Part shown: in pieces, positions 24,788 through 34,728 of the stretch
Layout of the letters: every line of letters begins with the position of its first letter
How positions within the stretch are numbered: the stretch's first letter is position 1
Source of the DNA: Rummeliibacillus pycnus_B
GTDB taxonomy: Bacteria > Bacillota > Bacilli > Bacillales_A > Planococcaceae
DNA: 64,000 nt
Assembly (NCBI RefSeq): GCF_050459865.1
Contig: NZ_JBCMNM010000021.1
Location: 1-64,000 of the forward strand
Reading direction: 5' to 3'
Made by a program: the position numbers and the translations under genes
Notes under the pieces: model-generated
Databases searched by the model: none
The model's input: the letters and a program-made list of their open reading frames with translations, nothing else
Told to the model about the DNA's origin: nothing

Positions 24788-27700
24788 ATGCCGATTAATA
24801 AAATTCTAGTAGCCAATCGTGGTGAAATTGCAATTCGAGTTTTTCGAGCTTGTACAGAATTAAACATTCACACGGTAGCAATTTATTCAAGAGAAGATAG
24901 TGGTTCATTTCACCGTTATAAAGCGGATGAAGCGTATCTTGTTGGGGATGGTAAGAAACCAATTGATGCTTATCTAGATATTGAAGGAATTTTACAAATC
25001 GCAAAAGAGTCAGGAGCAGATGCAATTCATCCTGGCTATGGTTTTTTGTCAGAAAATTTAGAATTCGCAAAACGATGTGAAGAAGAAGGTATTATTTTCA
25101 TTGGTCCAACTTCAAAACACTTGGACATGTTTGGAGATAAAGTAAAAGCAAGAGAACAGGCTGTTGCAGCTGATATACCAGTGATTCCAGGTACAGATGG
25201 ACCAGTTGATTCGATAGAAGAAGTATTAGCATTTGGTGAAGAACATCAGTATCCGTTAATGATTAAAGCAGCTCTTGGTGGTGGCGGTCGCGGTATGCGC
25301 GTTGTACATAATGCAGAAGAAGCACAAGAAGCGTATGATCGTGCAAAATCGGAAGCAAAGGCAGCATTCGGTTCTGATGAAGTATATGTTGAAAAATGTA
25401 TCCTGCACCCAAAGCATATTGAAGTACAAATTTTAGGAGATAAAGAGGGGAATCTTGTTCATTTATACGAACGAGATTGTTCGATACAACGTCGTCATCA
25501 AAAAGTAGTTGAAATTGCACCATCAAATTCTATTTCACATGAATTACGTGAGAGAATTTGTGATGCAGCTGTAAAATTGATGAAAAATGTAAGCTATATA
25601 AATGCAGGAACAGTAGAATTTTTAGTTGCGGGAGATGATTTTTACTTTATCGAAGTAAATCCTCGTGTCCAAGTTGAACATACAATTACAGAAATGGTAA
25701 CAGGGATAGATATTGTCCATGCACAAATAAACATCGCAAACGGTTACACATTGCATGGTGATGTGATTAATATTCCTGAACAATCCAAAATTCCCTTATT
25801 TGGCTTTGCTATTCAATCTCGTGTAACAACAGAAGATCCACAAAATAATTTCATGCCAGATACTGGAAAACTAATGGTTTACCGTTCAAGCGGTGGTTTT
25901 GGTGTTCGTTTAGATGCAGGTAATGGATTCCAAGGGGCAGTTATATCACCACATTATGACTCATTATTAGTGAAAGTTTCAACATGGGGGAATACATTTA
26001 AAGAAGCTGCTGCGAAAATGGATCGAAATTTACAAGAATTCCGTATTCGTGGTATTAAAACAAACATCCCATTTTTAGAAAATGTCGTAAGACACACTAA
26101 GTTTATCGATGGTAAATTCGATACAAGTTTCATTGATTCAACACCTGAATTATTCTTATTTAAACCTGCACGTGACCGCGGTACAAAATTACTTAGCTAT
26201 ATCGGTAATGTAACGATTAACGGTTTTCCTGGTATAGAGAAAAAACAAAAACCGATTCATCCAAAACCGCATAAACCTCAAATTGAACGTTTCCAAACAA
26301 TTCCATATGGAACAAAACAGATTTTGGATGAAAAAGGGCCTGAAGGATTAGTGAAATGGATTCGCGAACAAGACGATCTTTTACTAACAGATACGACTAT
26401 GCGTGATGCACATCAATCATTACTTGCAACGCGTGTTCGCTCACATGATTTGTTTGAAATTGCAGATGATACTGCACAAATTATGAATAATTATTTCTCA
26501 CTTGAAATGTGGGGGGGTGCAACCTTTGATGTTGCATATCGTTTCTTAAAAGAAGACCCTTGGGAGAGATTAATTACATTACGTAAAAAAATACCAAATG
26601 TATTATTCCAAATGTTATTGCGCGGTGCGAATGCAGTTGGATATAAAAACTATTCAGATAACCTAATTAAAGAATTTATACAAAAGTCTGCAGATGCGGG
26701 AATTGATGTATTCCGTATTTTCGATAGCTTAAACTGGATTAAAGGAATGGAAGTGGCAATTGACGCAGCAAGAGATGCAGGGAAGATTGCTGAAGCAGCA
26801 ATTTGCTACACTGGCGACATTTTAGACGACTCTAGAGCGAAATACACGGTTAAGTATTATAAAGATATGGCGAAGCAATTAGAGGCAGCTGGTGCTCATA
26901 TTCTGGCTATTAAAGACATGGCTGGACTATTAAAGCCAGAGGCAGCTTATCGATTAATTTCAGAATTAAAAGAAGCAACAGATTTACCTATTCATTTACA
27001 TTCACATGATACAAGTGGTAATGGTATTTATTTATATGCTAAAGCAGCGGAAGCAGGAGTAGATATCGTTGATACAGCTTTAGGTTCAATGGCAGGTTTA
27101 ACATCACAACCAAGTTCAAATAGTTTGTACTATGCGATGAAAGGTAGTAATCGTCAATTACGTGCAAATATCGAAGGTTTAGAAAAACTTTCATACTACT
27201 GGGAAGATGTTCGTAAATACTATAAAGATTTTGAAAGTGGTATGATCAGTCCTCATTCTGAAATTTATGTACATGAAATGCCAGGTGGCCAATATAGTAA
27301 CCTGCAACAACAAGCAAAAGGAGTAGGACTAGGTGATCGTTGGGAAGAAGTAAAGAAAATGTATTCTCGCGTAAACTTACTATTTGGCGATATCGTCAAA
27401 GTAACGCCATCATCTAAAGTCGTTGGCGATATGGCATTATTCATGGTACAAAATGAATTAGATGAGCAATCCGTTTTGGAACGTGGTAAAACAATTGATT
27501 TCCCAGATTCAGTAATTGAATTCTTCCAAGGTTACTTAGGTCAACCTTATGGCGGTTTCCCTGAAGAATTGCAAAAAGTCGTATTAAAAGAACGTGAGCC
27601 AATCACAGTAAGACCTGGTGAATTGTTAGAACCAGTCGATTTAAAAGAAATCCGTGATACTTTATTTAACAAATACAATCGACCAATTACAAGTCATGAA

Positions 27701-28222
27701 GTATTAGCTTCAGCACTTTATCCAAAAGTGTTTGAAGAATATATGGAAACAGCAGGGAAATTCGGCAATGTATCTGTTTTGGATACACTAACATTTTTAT
27801 ATGGTATGAAGCTTGGAGAAGAAATCGAAGTAGAGATTGAAAAAGGGAAAACATTAATTGTTAAATTGGTATCTATTGGTGAGCCTCAACATGACGGTAC
27901 ACGTGTTCTTTATTTCGAACTAAATGGACAACCTCGTGAAATTGTCATTCAAGATATGACAGTTGAAGTAGCTGGAGAACGCAAGCCAAAAGCGGATCCA
28001 TCTAATGCTGACCAAATTGGCGCAACAATGCCAGGTACGGTATTAAAAGTGGTTGTTTCTCCTGGAAGCCATGTAAAACGTGGTGAACATTTACTAATCA
28101 CTGAAGCAATGAAAATGGAAACGACAGTACAAGCACCAAAAGACGGTGTGATTAAAAATATTTTTGTAAATGCAGGAGATGCTATCTCAACAGGAGATTT
28201 ACTAATCGAAATGGAATCATAA
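24788..28222 (+). CDS. pycA: Pyruvate carboxylase
   Basis: This 1144-residue biotin enzyme makes oxaloacetate from pyruvate, bicarbonate and ATP to refill the TCA cycle. The N-terminal biotin carboxylase domain (about 1-450) has KAALGGGGRGMR and EVNPRVQVEHT. The carboxyltransferase domain (about 530-810) has DTTMRDAHQSLLATR and LRGANAVGY. The C-terminal biotin carrier domain carries EAMKMET with biotinyl Lys1109. Length is normal for the single-chain enzyme. AAGGGGG lies six bases before the ATG, and a terminator follows. Confidence 0.98.
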   Translation: MPINKILVANRGEIAIRVFRACTELNIHTVAIYSREDSGSFHRYKADEAYLVGDGKKPIDAYLDIEGILQIAKESGADAIHPGYGFLSENLEFAKRCEEEGIIFIGPTSKHLDMFGDKVKAREQAVAADIPVIPGTDGPVDSIEEVLAFGEEHQYPLMIKAALGGGGRGMRVVHNAEEAQEAYDRAKSEAKAAFGSDEVYVEKCILHPKHIEVQILGDKEGNLVHLYERDCSIQRRHQKVVEIAPSNSISHELRERICDAAVKLMKNVSYINAGTVEFLVAGDDFYFIEVNPRVQVEHTITEMVTGIDIVHAQINIANGYTLHGDVINIPEQSKIPLFGFAIQSRVTTEDPQNNFMPDTGKLMVYRSSGGFGVRLDAGNGFQGAVISPHYDSLLVKVSTWGNTFKEAAAKMDRNLQEFRIRGIKTNIPFLENVVRHTKFIDGKFDTSFIDSTPELFLFKPARDRGTKLLSYIGNVTINGFPGIEKKQKPIHPKPHKPQIERFQTIPYGTKQILDEKGPEGLVKWIREQDDLLLTDTTMRDAHQSLLATRVRSHDLFEIADDTAQIMNNYFSLEMWGGATFDVAYRFLKEDPWERLITLRKKIPNVLFQMLLRGANAVGYKNYSDNLIKEFIQKSADAGIDVFRIFDSLNWIKGMEVAIDAARDAGKIAEAAICYTGDILDDSRAKYTVKYYKDMAKQLEAAGAHILAIKDMAGLLKPEAAYRLISELKEATDLPIHLHSHDTSGNGIYLYAKAAEAGVDIVDTALGSMAGLTSQPSSNSLYYAMKGSNRQLRANIEGLEKLSYYWEDVRKYYKDFESGMISPHSEIYVHEMPGGQYSNLQQQAKGVGLGDRWEEVKKMYSRVNLLFGDIVKVTPSSKVVGDMALFMVQNELDEQSVLERGKTIDFPDSVIEFFQGYLGQPYGGFPEELQKVVLKEREPITVRPGELLEPVDLKEIRDTLFNKYNRPITSHEVLASALYPKVFEEYMETAGKFGNVSVLDTLTFLYGMKLGEEIEVEIEKGKTLIVKLVSIGEPQHDGTRVLYFELNGQPREIVIQDMTVEVAGERKPKADPSNADQIGATMPGTVLKVVVSPGSHVKRGEHLLITEAMKMETTVQAPKDGVIKNIFVNAGDAISTGDLLIEMES

Positions 28223-28270
28223 GAGCTGAAGGCACCAGCTAAGCAAAAATTTATTATCTAGTAAAATGAA

Positions 28271-28301
28271 AAAACGACTTTCAAATTGAAAGTCGTTTTT
28301 T
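28271..28301. terminator. Bidirectional terminator between pycA and ctaA
   Basis: AAAACGACTTTCAA and TTGAAAGTCGTTTT form a perfect stem with A and T tracts on both sides, serving the convergent pycA and ctaA transcripts. Confidence 0.94.
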
Positions 28302-28313
28302 TTACGAGAAAGA

Positions 28314-29234
28314 TTAATCAACTTTATTAGTATTGCCGCTTCTAGAAATAAGAAGAATCATATAACACAGCAATCCGAATAATAGTGAGATAAAAAGAGT
28401 ATGTGATAGTGCAATAATAAGATTTAAGCGTGTTAATACAATACCCATACCAGCAATAACTTGAAGACAAACAATAATAAATGCTATAATCCACCCCACA
28501 TATAGAACACGTTGGTCTCTATAATGTTTTACGACATGAATTAGAATAATGAATATCCATACAAAAATTAAAGCCGCAGCAAGTCGATGTCCCATTTGGA
28601 CCCACTCATAGAAGTTTTCCGGTAGTCCAACTGAATTATTGTGACAGAGTGGCCAGTCAGGACAGATCAAGCTTGAATTGGTGTGGCGAACAAGAGCCCC
28701 TGTATATACTACAAGATATGAGTAAATGGTTACTCCAATTGTATGCCATTTTAATGTACGCCCAATATGTACACTGTTTACATTAAATTTCTGATCGACC
28801 TCGAAAATAATTAAAGTTAGCAATAATACCGCAGCAAAAGAAATAAGAGAAATACCAAAATGTAATGCTAAGATGAAGTCACCTTGTCCCCAAAGCACTT
28901 GTGCAGCACCAATTAATGCTTGTGCTATTAAAAAGAATAAGGCCATAAAGGATAGAAATTTTACCTCGCGAACATGTCCAAGCTTTCTCCAAGACCAAAA
29001 AGATAAAATGAAAATTAAAATGGATACAGAGCCAGTCACTACGCGATGAGAAAATTCAATAAGTACTTCAGGTGTAATATGTTTTGGTATTAAAGAACCG
29101 TTACAATCGGGCCAGTTTCTTCCACAACCCATACCACTATCTGTTTTTGTAACGAGTGCTCCGCCTAACAATATAAGCAGCATTCCAATTGTTGCAGCAA
29201 CAGCAAACCACTTCATGTATTTACTTTGTTGCAT
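28314..29234 (-). CDS. ctaA: Haem A synthase CtaA
   Basis: This 306-residue polytopic enzyme oxidises the C8 methyl of haem O to give haem A for the aa3-type oxidases encoded nearby. It has eight predicted helices. The extracellular cysteine pairs of the Bacillus-type enzyme are visible in SGMGCGRNWPDCNGS and LICPDWPLCHN. Haem-ligand histidines are in EFSHRVVTG and MGHRLAAAL. The ATG at 29234 gives the length of B. subtilis CtaA. An in-frame extension to 29399 lacks a ribosome binding site and would cross the promoter. It is divergent from ctaB. Confidence 0.95.
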   Translation of the reverse strand: MQQSKYMKWFAVAATIGMLLILLGGALVTKTDSGMGCGRNWPDCNGSLIPKHITPEVLIEFSHRVVTGSVSILIFILSFWSWRKLGHVREVKFLSFMALFFLIAQALIGAAQVLWGQGDFILALHFGISLISFAAVLLLTLIIFEVDQKFNVNSVHIGRTLKWHTIGVTIYSYLVVYTGALVRHTNSSLICPDWPLCHNNSVGLPENFYEWVQMGHRLAAALIFVWIFIILIHVVKHYRDQRVLYVGWIIAFIIVCLQVIAGMGIVLTRLNLIIALSHTLFISLLFGLLCYMILLISRSGNTNKVD

Positions 29235-29295
29235 GATAAATTGACACCTACTTTGAATATAGTAATCACTTTTTTTGGTGATACCTGCAGTTTTG

Positions 29296-29324
29296 ATAAT
29301 ATCGAAAATATAGTCAAAATACAA
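29296..29324 (-). promoter_or_regulatory. Sigma-A-like promoter of ctaA
   Basis: On the minus strand TTGTAT (29324-29319), 17 bases, then TATTAT (29301-29296) give a well-spaced promoter about 60 bases before the ctaA ATG. The 328-base gap between ctaA and ctaB holds no gene. B. subtilis uses ResD-dependent control here, but I could not place such sites with confidence. Confidence 0.55.
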
Positions 29325-29562
29325 CTTGTAAAAAGTATTGATATTTCTAACTGGAAACCATTTCACAAATTGTTCATAATTTCGTATGAGAATCTTCACA
29401 ATATTTGTATATAAAATGATTTACTATAGATATGTTGTGTTAGAGCTTCCGGTTCCCTATAGCCTTCGACACGAAATTTAACTTTTCGTCTAGAAAAAAT
29501 AACTGTTTTTAGTTATAGTAGGGTTAACGGATTGTGCTTATCAAATTGAAAGGAAGGGTATA

Positions 29563-30480
29563 ATGTCTAATAGTCGGGTATTGGCTACCAGTAGAAATAG
29601 TACGCCAGATACAAGTTCCTTTGTGAAAGATTTCCTAGCACTTATCAAAATTGGAATCGTTAATTCGAATTTAATAACCGCTTTTACGGGGCTTTGGTTA
29701 GCATTTCAATTTACAGACAGACACTTCTTACAGGAATTGGATATATTGTTCTATGCAATAGTAGGATCTGCTTTTATTATTGCAGGTTCTGGTGCGATGA
29801 ATAATTATATTGACCAAGATATTGATCCTGTAATGACGCGAACAAAGTCAAGACCAACAGTTACTGGTAGATTCACACCTAGATTTGTTATGACTGTAGC
29901 ACTCATCCTTCTATTTGTGGGTGAAATTTTGTTATTTATGGCATCATTTGCTGCCGGTGTATGGGGACTTGCAGGAATAATAAGCTATGTAATCTTATAT
30001 TCAATGTGGTCAAAAAGAAGATTTGTAAGTAACACAATTGTAGGAAGTATATCCGGTGCAATACCTCCTGTTATCGGTTGGGCTGCTGTCGATCCTACTC
30101 TAGGTTCTGGTGCTTTTGCGTTATTTTGTATTATGTTTGCTTGGCAACCACCGCATTTCTATGCTCTTGCAATGAAGCGAACAGAGGAATATCGTGCTGC
30201 AAAAATACCTATGTTACCCGTGGTTAAAGGTTTTGACAGAACGAAAAAGTCTATGCTAATTTGGGTTGTATTGTTATTTCCACTTCCGTTTTTATTAACG
30301 AAGTTAGGATTAGGATTTATTATTCTTGCAACTGCATTGAACCTTGGTTGGCTAATTCTTGCAATTACAGGTTTTAAAGCCAAAGACGATATAAAATGGG
30401 CAAACAAAATGTTCGTTTATTCTTTGAACTATATGACCATTTTATTTGTTTCAATGATTATCTTTTCTGTCTTTAGCTAA
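29563..30480 (+). CDS. ctaB: Protohaem IX farnesyltransferase (haem O synthase) CtaB
   Basis: This 305-residue UbiA-family prenyltransferase attaches farnesyl to haem B to make haem O, the substrate of CtaA. It has eight to nine predicted helices. The prenyl-diphosphate binding motif NNYIDQDIDPVMTRTKSRP lies near 85-103, and the second loop has the typical YSMWSKRR segment. AAAGGAAGG is placed before the ATG. It is divergent from ctaA and leads into ctaC-ctaF, although a separate promoter before ctaC is possible in the 94-base gap. Confidence 0.96.
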   Translation: MSNSRVLATSRNSTPDTSSFVKDFLALIKIGIVNSNLITAFTGLWLAFQFTDRHFLQELDILFYAIVGSAFIIAGSGAMNNYIDQDIDPVMTRTKSRPTVTGRFTPRFVMTVALILLFVGEILLFMASFAAGVWGLAGIISYVILYSMWSKRRFVSNTIVGSISGAIPPVIGWAAVDPTLGSGAFALFCIMFAWQPPHFYALAMKRTEEYRAAKIPMLPVVKGFDRTKKSMLIWVVLLFPLPFLLTKLGLGFIILATALNLGWLILAITGFKAKDDIKWANKMFVYSLNYMTILFVSMIIFSVFS

Positions 30481-30574
30481 CTTTGGGATTCTTTCTTATT
30501 AAGAATTCATATAGAACAACCACAGTCCTGGTTACACATGAAATACAACAAAGAAAGAGGGGTTTAATTAAGCT

Positions 30575-31660
30575 ATGATGAAAGGGCTTAAAAAGTGGCG
30601 TCTTTTTGCAATGTTAACAGCACTTATTGTTTTCCTTTCTGGTTGTGGTAAAGATTATTTATCAACTTTATCTCCAGCAGGTGAAGTAGGTAAAGAACAA
30701 TATAATCTAATGCTTTTATCAACTGCAATTATGACGCTTGTTATTTTAGTAGTAGTAGTAATCTATGTACTTGCAATAATCAAATTCCGACGCAAAAAAG
30801 TTGGGGAAAATGTTATTCCTAAGCAAGTAGAAGGTAGTACTACACTAGAAATTATTTGGACTGCTATTCCAATTATTTTACTTCTAATTTTAGCTGTACC
30901 AACAGTTGCTCTTACTTATAAACTCGCTGATACAAAAGCGATGGATGCAAAAGTTGCTGAAGGTCAAGCAAAACCTATTACTGTCAATGTAACTGCAAAA
31001 TTATATTGGTGGCAATTTGAGTATCCAAATCAAGGAATTGTTACTTCACAAGAATTAGTTGTACCAACAGGTGAAAAAGTTTACTTCAACCTTACTTCAG
31101 GAGACGTAAAACATTCATTTTGGATCCCTTCAGCTGGTGGTAAAATGGATACAAACGTTGATAACGTCAACAAATTTTACTTAGAATTCGATAAACAATC
31201 AAAAGATCTTGAATCGGGTGTATTCTACGGTAAATGTGCTGAACTTTGTGGTCCTTCCCATGCATTAATGGACTTTAAAGTAAAAACTTTAAGCAAAGCT
31301 GATTTTGATAATTGGGTTACTAAAATGAAAGCTTCTGATAAACAAGTAGCTACAGGCGATCTTGAAAAACAAGGTGAAGCATTATTTAAAACTAGCTGTA
31401 TCACATGTCACGCTACTTCAGGTGTAGGTAAAGGTACTGGTATTGCACCTAACCTTGCTTCATTTGGCGATCGTACTCGTGTTGCAGGTGTACTAGATCA
31501 TAACACTGAAAATATCAAAAAATGGATTAATGATCCACAATCCGTTAAACCAGGTAATACTATGCCTCAACCTGAAAAAATTAATAACGGTAAAAAATTC
31601 ACAGATCAAGAGCTTGATGCTTTAGCTGCCTACTTAATGGGCTTATCTGTAGAAAAATAA
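30575..31660 (+). CDS. ctaC: Cytochrome caa3 oxidase subunit II CtaC with fused cytochrome c
   Basis: This 361-residue lipoprotein subunit II receives electrons into CuA. A lipoprotein signal ends in LSGC. Two helices follow (about 42-66 and 86-108), then a cupredoxin domain. CuA ligands are in the block C221-A-E-L-C225-G-P-S-H229-A-L-M232. A C-terminal cytochrome c domain has the haem site C275-I-T-C-H279 and a probable axial Met in GNTMPQP. The fusion defines the caa3 class. Two tandem ATGs begin the gene, and GAGGGG is 12-15 bases upstream, a longer spacing than usual. Confidence 0.97.
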   Translation: MMKGLKKWRLFAMLTALIVFLSGCGKDYLSTLSPAGEVGKEQYNLMLLSTAIMTLVILVVVVIYVLAIIKFRRKKVGENVIPKQVEGSTTLEIIWTAIPIILLLILAVPTVALTYKLADTKAMDAKVAEGQAKPITVNVTAKLYWWQFEYPNQGIVTSQELVVPTGEKVYFNLTSGDVKHSFWIPSAGGKMDTNVDNVNKFYLEFDKQSKDLESGVFYGKCAELCGPSHALMDFKVKTLSKADFDNWVTKMKASDKQVATGDLEKQGEALFKTSCITCHATSGVGKGTGIAPNLASFGDRTRVAGVLDHNTENIKKWINDPQSVKPGNTMPQPEKINNGKKFTDQELDALAAYLMGLSVEK

Positions 31661-31701
31661 TTGAGAAATTCTATTTGAACATTTTGAAGGAGGTTAAGGT
31701 T

Positions 31702-33573
31702 GTGAGCTCAACTGCAAAGAAAAAGGGCTTTGGCGCAACTATTTGGGACTATCTAACTACAGTAGACCATAAAAAAATCGCCATTCTTTACCTTATTGCC
31801 GGTACGCTTTTCTTCGTAATCGGTGGTATTGAAGCTATGCTCATTCGTATCCAACTTGCAAAACCTAATAATGATTTTGTAAGTGCGGGTCTTTTTAATG
31901 AAATTATGACAATGCATGGTACAACAATGATTTTCCTTGCTGCTATGCCATTGCTATTCGCATTTATGAACGCTGTAGTACCATTACAAATTGGTGCACG
32001 TGACGTTGCATTTCCATTCCTAAACTCTTTAGGTTTCTGGTTATTCGTATTCGGAGGTCTGTTCTTAAACCTTTCATGGTTCCTTGGTGGAGCACCTGAT
32101 GCTGGTTGGACTTCTTATGCATCTTTATCTTTAGCATCTCCAGGGCATGGTATTGACTTTTATGCTATTGGTTTGCAAATTTCTGGTGCAGGTACATTAA
32201 TCTCAGGGATTAACTTCCTTGTAACAATTATTAATATGCGTGCTCCAGGTATGACATTTATGCGTATGCCATTATTCACTTGGACTACTTTCGTAGCAAG
32301 TGCTTTAATTTTATTCGCATTCCCTCCACTTACTATTGGAATATTCTTTATGATTTTTGATCGTATGTTTGGAGCAAACTTCTTTGACCATACTATGGGT
32401 GGTAATACAATCATCTGGGAACACTTATTCTGGATTTTCGGTCACCCTGAAGTATATATTCTTATACTTCCTGCATTTGGTATTTTCTCTGAAATATTTG
32501 CTGTATTCTCTCGTAAACGCCTATTTGGTTATTCATCAATGGTATTTGCGACAATCTTAATCGGTTTCCTTGGCTTCATGGTATGGGCTCACCATATGTT
32601 TACTGTTGGTCTAGGTGCAACTGCAAACGCTATTTTCGCTGTTGCAACAATGGCAATTGCAGTACCAACTGGTATGAAAATCTTTAACTGGTTATGTACT
32701 ATGTGGGGCGGTTCGATTAAAGTGACAACTCCAATGCTTTATGCACTTGGGTTCATTCCATCATTCGTAGCAGGTGGGGTTACAGGGGTAATGCAAGCAG
32801 CAGCTCCTCTTGACTATCAATTACATGATTCATACTTTATCGTAGCTCACTTCCACTACGTTATCGTTGGTGGTGTTGTATTAGCATTACTAGCAGGAAC
32901 ACATTACTATTGGCCTTTAATGTTTAACAGAATGTTAAATGAAACACTTGGCAAAATTACATTTGTCTTCTTCTTTGTTGGTTTCCATTGTACATTCTTT
33001 TTACAACATTTCTTAGGTTTAATGGGTATGCCTCGACGTGTATTCACTTACCTACCAAATCAAGGTTTGGATACATTTAACTTTATTTCAACAATTGGCG
33101 CATTCCTAATGGCAATTGGTGTAATAATCTTAGTTATTAACGTTATTATCACAACTATTAAAGCAGAACCATGTGGTCGTGATCCATGGCGTGATGGACG
33201 TACCCTTGAATGGGCAATTCCACAACCAGTACCATACTATAACTTCAAACAAACTCCACTTGTTCGTGGATTAGATACTTACTGGATTGAAAAAATGGAA
33301 GGAAACAAAGAAGGAATGTCATATGCTGAACCTATTTCAGATATTCATATGCCAAACAACTCTTTTGTCCCTATCGTAATGGTATTTGGTTTATTCGTAG
33401 CAGGTTTTGGTGCACTGTATCACCCAGATGCTGATAAACCATGGTCTTTAGCTTTATTAATCATTGGTTTAGCAATAACTGTTCTTTCAATGGCATATCG
33501 TTCACTTAAAGATGATTTAGGTTACCATATCTCTAAAGAAGAATTAATGAATGAAAAAGGGGGTAACAATTAA
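31702..33573 (+). CDS. ctaD: Cytochrome caa3 oxidase subunit I CtaD
   Basis: This 623-residue catalytic subunit holds haem a, haem a3 and CuB. Signatures include TTVDHKKIAILYLIAG, MTMHGTTMIFLAAMP, WIFGHPEVYILILPAFG, WAHHMFTVGLG and IVAHFHYVIVGG. The GTG at 31702 is taken as the start because AAGGAGG lies eight bases upstream. An earlier in-frame TTG at 31675 precedes that site. It overlaps ctaE by one base. It is paralogous to QoxB in the same window. Confidence 0.97.
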   Translation: MSSTAKKKGFGATIWDYLTTVDHKKIAILYLIAGTLFFVIGGIEAMLIRIQLAKPNNDFVSAGLFNEIMTMHGTTMIFLAAMPLLFAFMNAVVPLQIGARDVAFPFLNSLGFWLFVFGGLFLNLSWFLGGAPDAGWTSYASLSLASPGHGIDFYAIGLQISGAGTLISGINFLVTIINMRAPGMTFMRMPLFTWTTFVASALILFAFPPLTIGIFFMIFDRMFGANFFDHTMGGNTIIWEHLFWIFGHPEVYILILPAFGIFSEIFAVFSRKRLFGYSSMVFATILIGFLGFMVWAHHMFTVGLGATANAIFAVATMAIAVPTGMKIFNWLCTMWGGSIKVTTPMLYALGFIPSFVAGGVTGVMQAAAPLDYQLHDSYFIVAHFHYVIVGGVVLALLAGTHYYWPLMFNRMLNETLGKITFVFFFVGFHCTFFLQHFLGLMGMPRRVFTYLPNQGLDTFNFISTIGAFLMAIGVIILVINVIITTIKAEPCGRDPWRDGRTLEWAIPQPVPYYNFKQTPLVRGLDTYWIEKMEGNKEGMSYAEPISDIHMPNNSFVPIVMVFGLFVAGFGALYHPDADKPWSLALLIIGLAITVLSMAYRSLKDDLGYHISKEELMNEKGGNN

Positions 33574-34199
33574 TGGATTTGAAAACTAAATTTACCCCAC
33601 AATCTTGGCCTGAACATCCAGAACAATCAACTGTTGAAGGGAAAAATAAATTCCTGGGTTTTTGGATCTACATTGCAAGTGATGCAATTCTATTTGCAAC
33701 TTTATTCGCTACATTCTTAGCTCTTAAAGACAAAGGGCCAAGTGGCATGGAGTTTACTTCTCAAAACCTATTTGAATTACCATTAGCATTCATTATGACA
33801 ATGTTACTGCTAACTTCTTCTTTAACAAGTGTGTATGCAATGTATCATATGAAAAACTATAATTTCAAAGCAATGCAAGCTTGGTTAGCTATTACAGTTC
33901 TTTTAGGTCTTGCATTCTTAGGTTTTGAAATCTATGAATTTAATCACTATGTACACTTAGGATTTACATTTACTCAAAGTGCTTTCGGTTCTGCATTCTA
34001 TACATTAGTAGGTACTCACGGATTGCATGTAGTTATCGGTTTAGGATGGTTTATCTTATTAATGATCCGTAATTCAAAACGTGGATTAAACCTTTATAAT
34101 GCACCTAAGTATTTCATTGCATCACTATATTGGCACTTTATTGATGTTGTTTGGGTATTCATCTTCACTGTAGTTTACTTGATGGGAGTGATGAAATAA
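33573..34199 (+). CDS. ctaE: Cytochrome caa3 oxidase subunit III CtaE
   Basis: This 208-residue subunit III has five predicted helices and the family motifs FLGFWIYIASDAILFATLFATFL, FLGFEIYEF and LVGTHGLHVVIGLGW, ending in YWHFIDVVWVFIF. It begins in the ctaD stop codon and its own stop overlaps the start of ctaF, so ctaD-ctaE-ctaF are tightly coupled. It closely parallels QoxC. Confidence 0.96.
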   Translation: MDLKTKFTPQSWPEHPEQSTVEGKNKFLGFWIYIASDAILFATLFATFLALKDKGPSGMEFTSQNLFELPLAFIMTMLLLTSSLTSVYAMYHMKNYNFKAMQAWLAITVLLGLAFLGFEIYEFNHYVHLGFTFTQSAFGSAFYTLVGTHGLHVVIGLGWFILLMIRNSKRGLNLYNAPKYFIASLYWHFIDVVWVFIFTVVYLMGVMK

Positions 34200-34531
34200 T
34201 GGCACATGACATACACGTAGAAGCTAGAAGCGAGGCAGCTTACAAGCAAAGTCGCCGTAAAGCTGGTCAAGCGATGCGTAATCAAGTAACTGTTTTTGCG
34301 TTAATGATTTTCTTGACTTTTATCGCATTTGCTGCAGTTCAAGCTGGATTTTCATTATATCTAGTAATACCTATTATTTTATTATTCGCTGGTGTTCAAG
34401 TAGGACTTCAATTGTATTACTTTATGCACTTAAGCGAAAAAGGTACAGGGATTATTCAATTCTTTATTTATTCAGGTGTACTTATTTTCTTCCCAATGAT
34501 TCTTACTTTTATAACAATCGTTTGGATATAA
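34199..34531 (+). CDS. ctaF: Cytochrome caa3 oxidase subunit IV CtaF
   Basis: This 110-residue small membrane subunit has three predicted helices and the conserved LQLYYFMHLSEK segment. The ATG at 34199 overlaps the ctaE stop and has GGGAG about ten bases upstream. A longer frame starting within ctaE is rejected for lack of a ribosome binding site. It is the last gene of ctaCDEF before a strong terminator. Confidence 0.94.
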   Translation: MAHDIHVEARSEAAYKQSRRKAGQAMRNQVTVFALMIFLTFIAFAAVQAGFSLYLVIPIILLFAGVQVGLQLYYFMHLSEKGTGIIQFFIYSGVLIFFPMILTFITIVWI

Positions 34532-34541
34532 AATAGGTCTT

Positions 34542-34580
34542 AAAGACCGAGTCTATTCAAAATAGGCTCGGTCTTTTTTT
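34542..34580 (+). terminator. Terminator after ctaF
   Basis: AAAGACCGAGTCTATT pairs with AATAGGCTCGGTCTTT (one wobble) around a short loop and is followed by further T residues. Confidence 0.94.
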
Positions 34581-34668
34581 GATGAGGAGAATGATATATT
34601 TAGTTAATAGATTTTTCAAATGGCAACTCTCTTATGACATTTCAGACGGAATTGTCAAGATTCGTTCA

Positions 34669-34697
34669 TTGCTGTTTTGATGTAAGCACTTTATAAT
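34669..34697 (+). promoter_or_regulatory. Sigma-A promoter of ctaG
   Basis: TTGCTG, 17 bases, TATAAT. The -10 covers an in-frame ATG at 34696, which supports the downstream ctaG start at 34729. Confidence 0.75.
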
Positions 34698-34728
34698 GAA
34701 GTTATTGAATGTAAAGGAGCGAACTTCG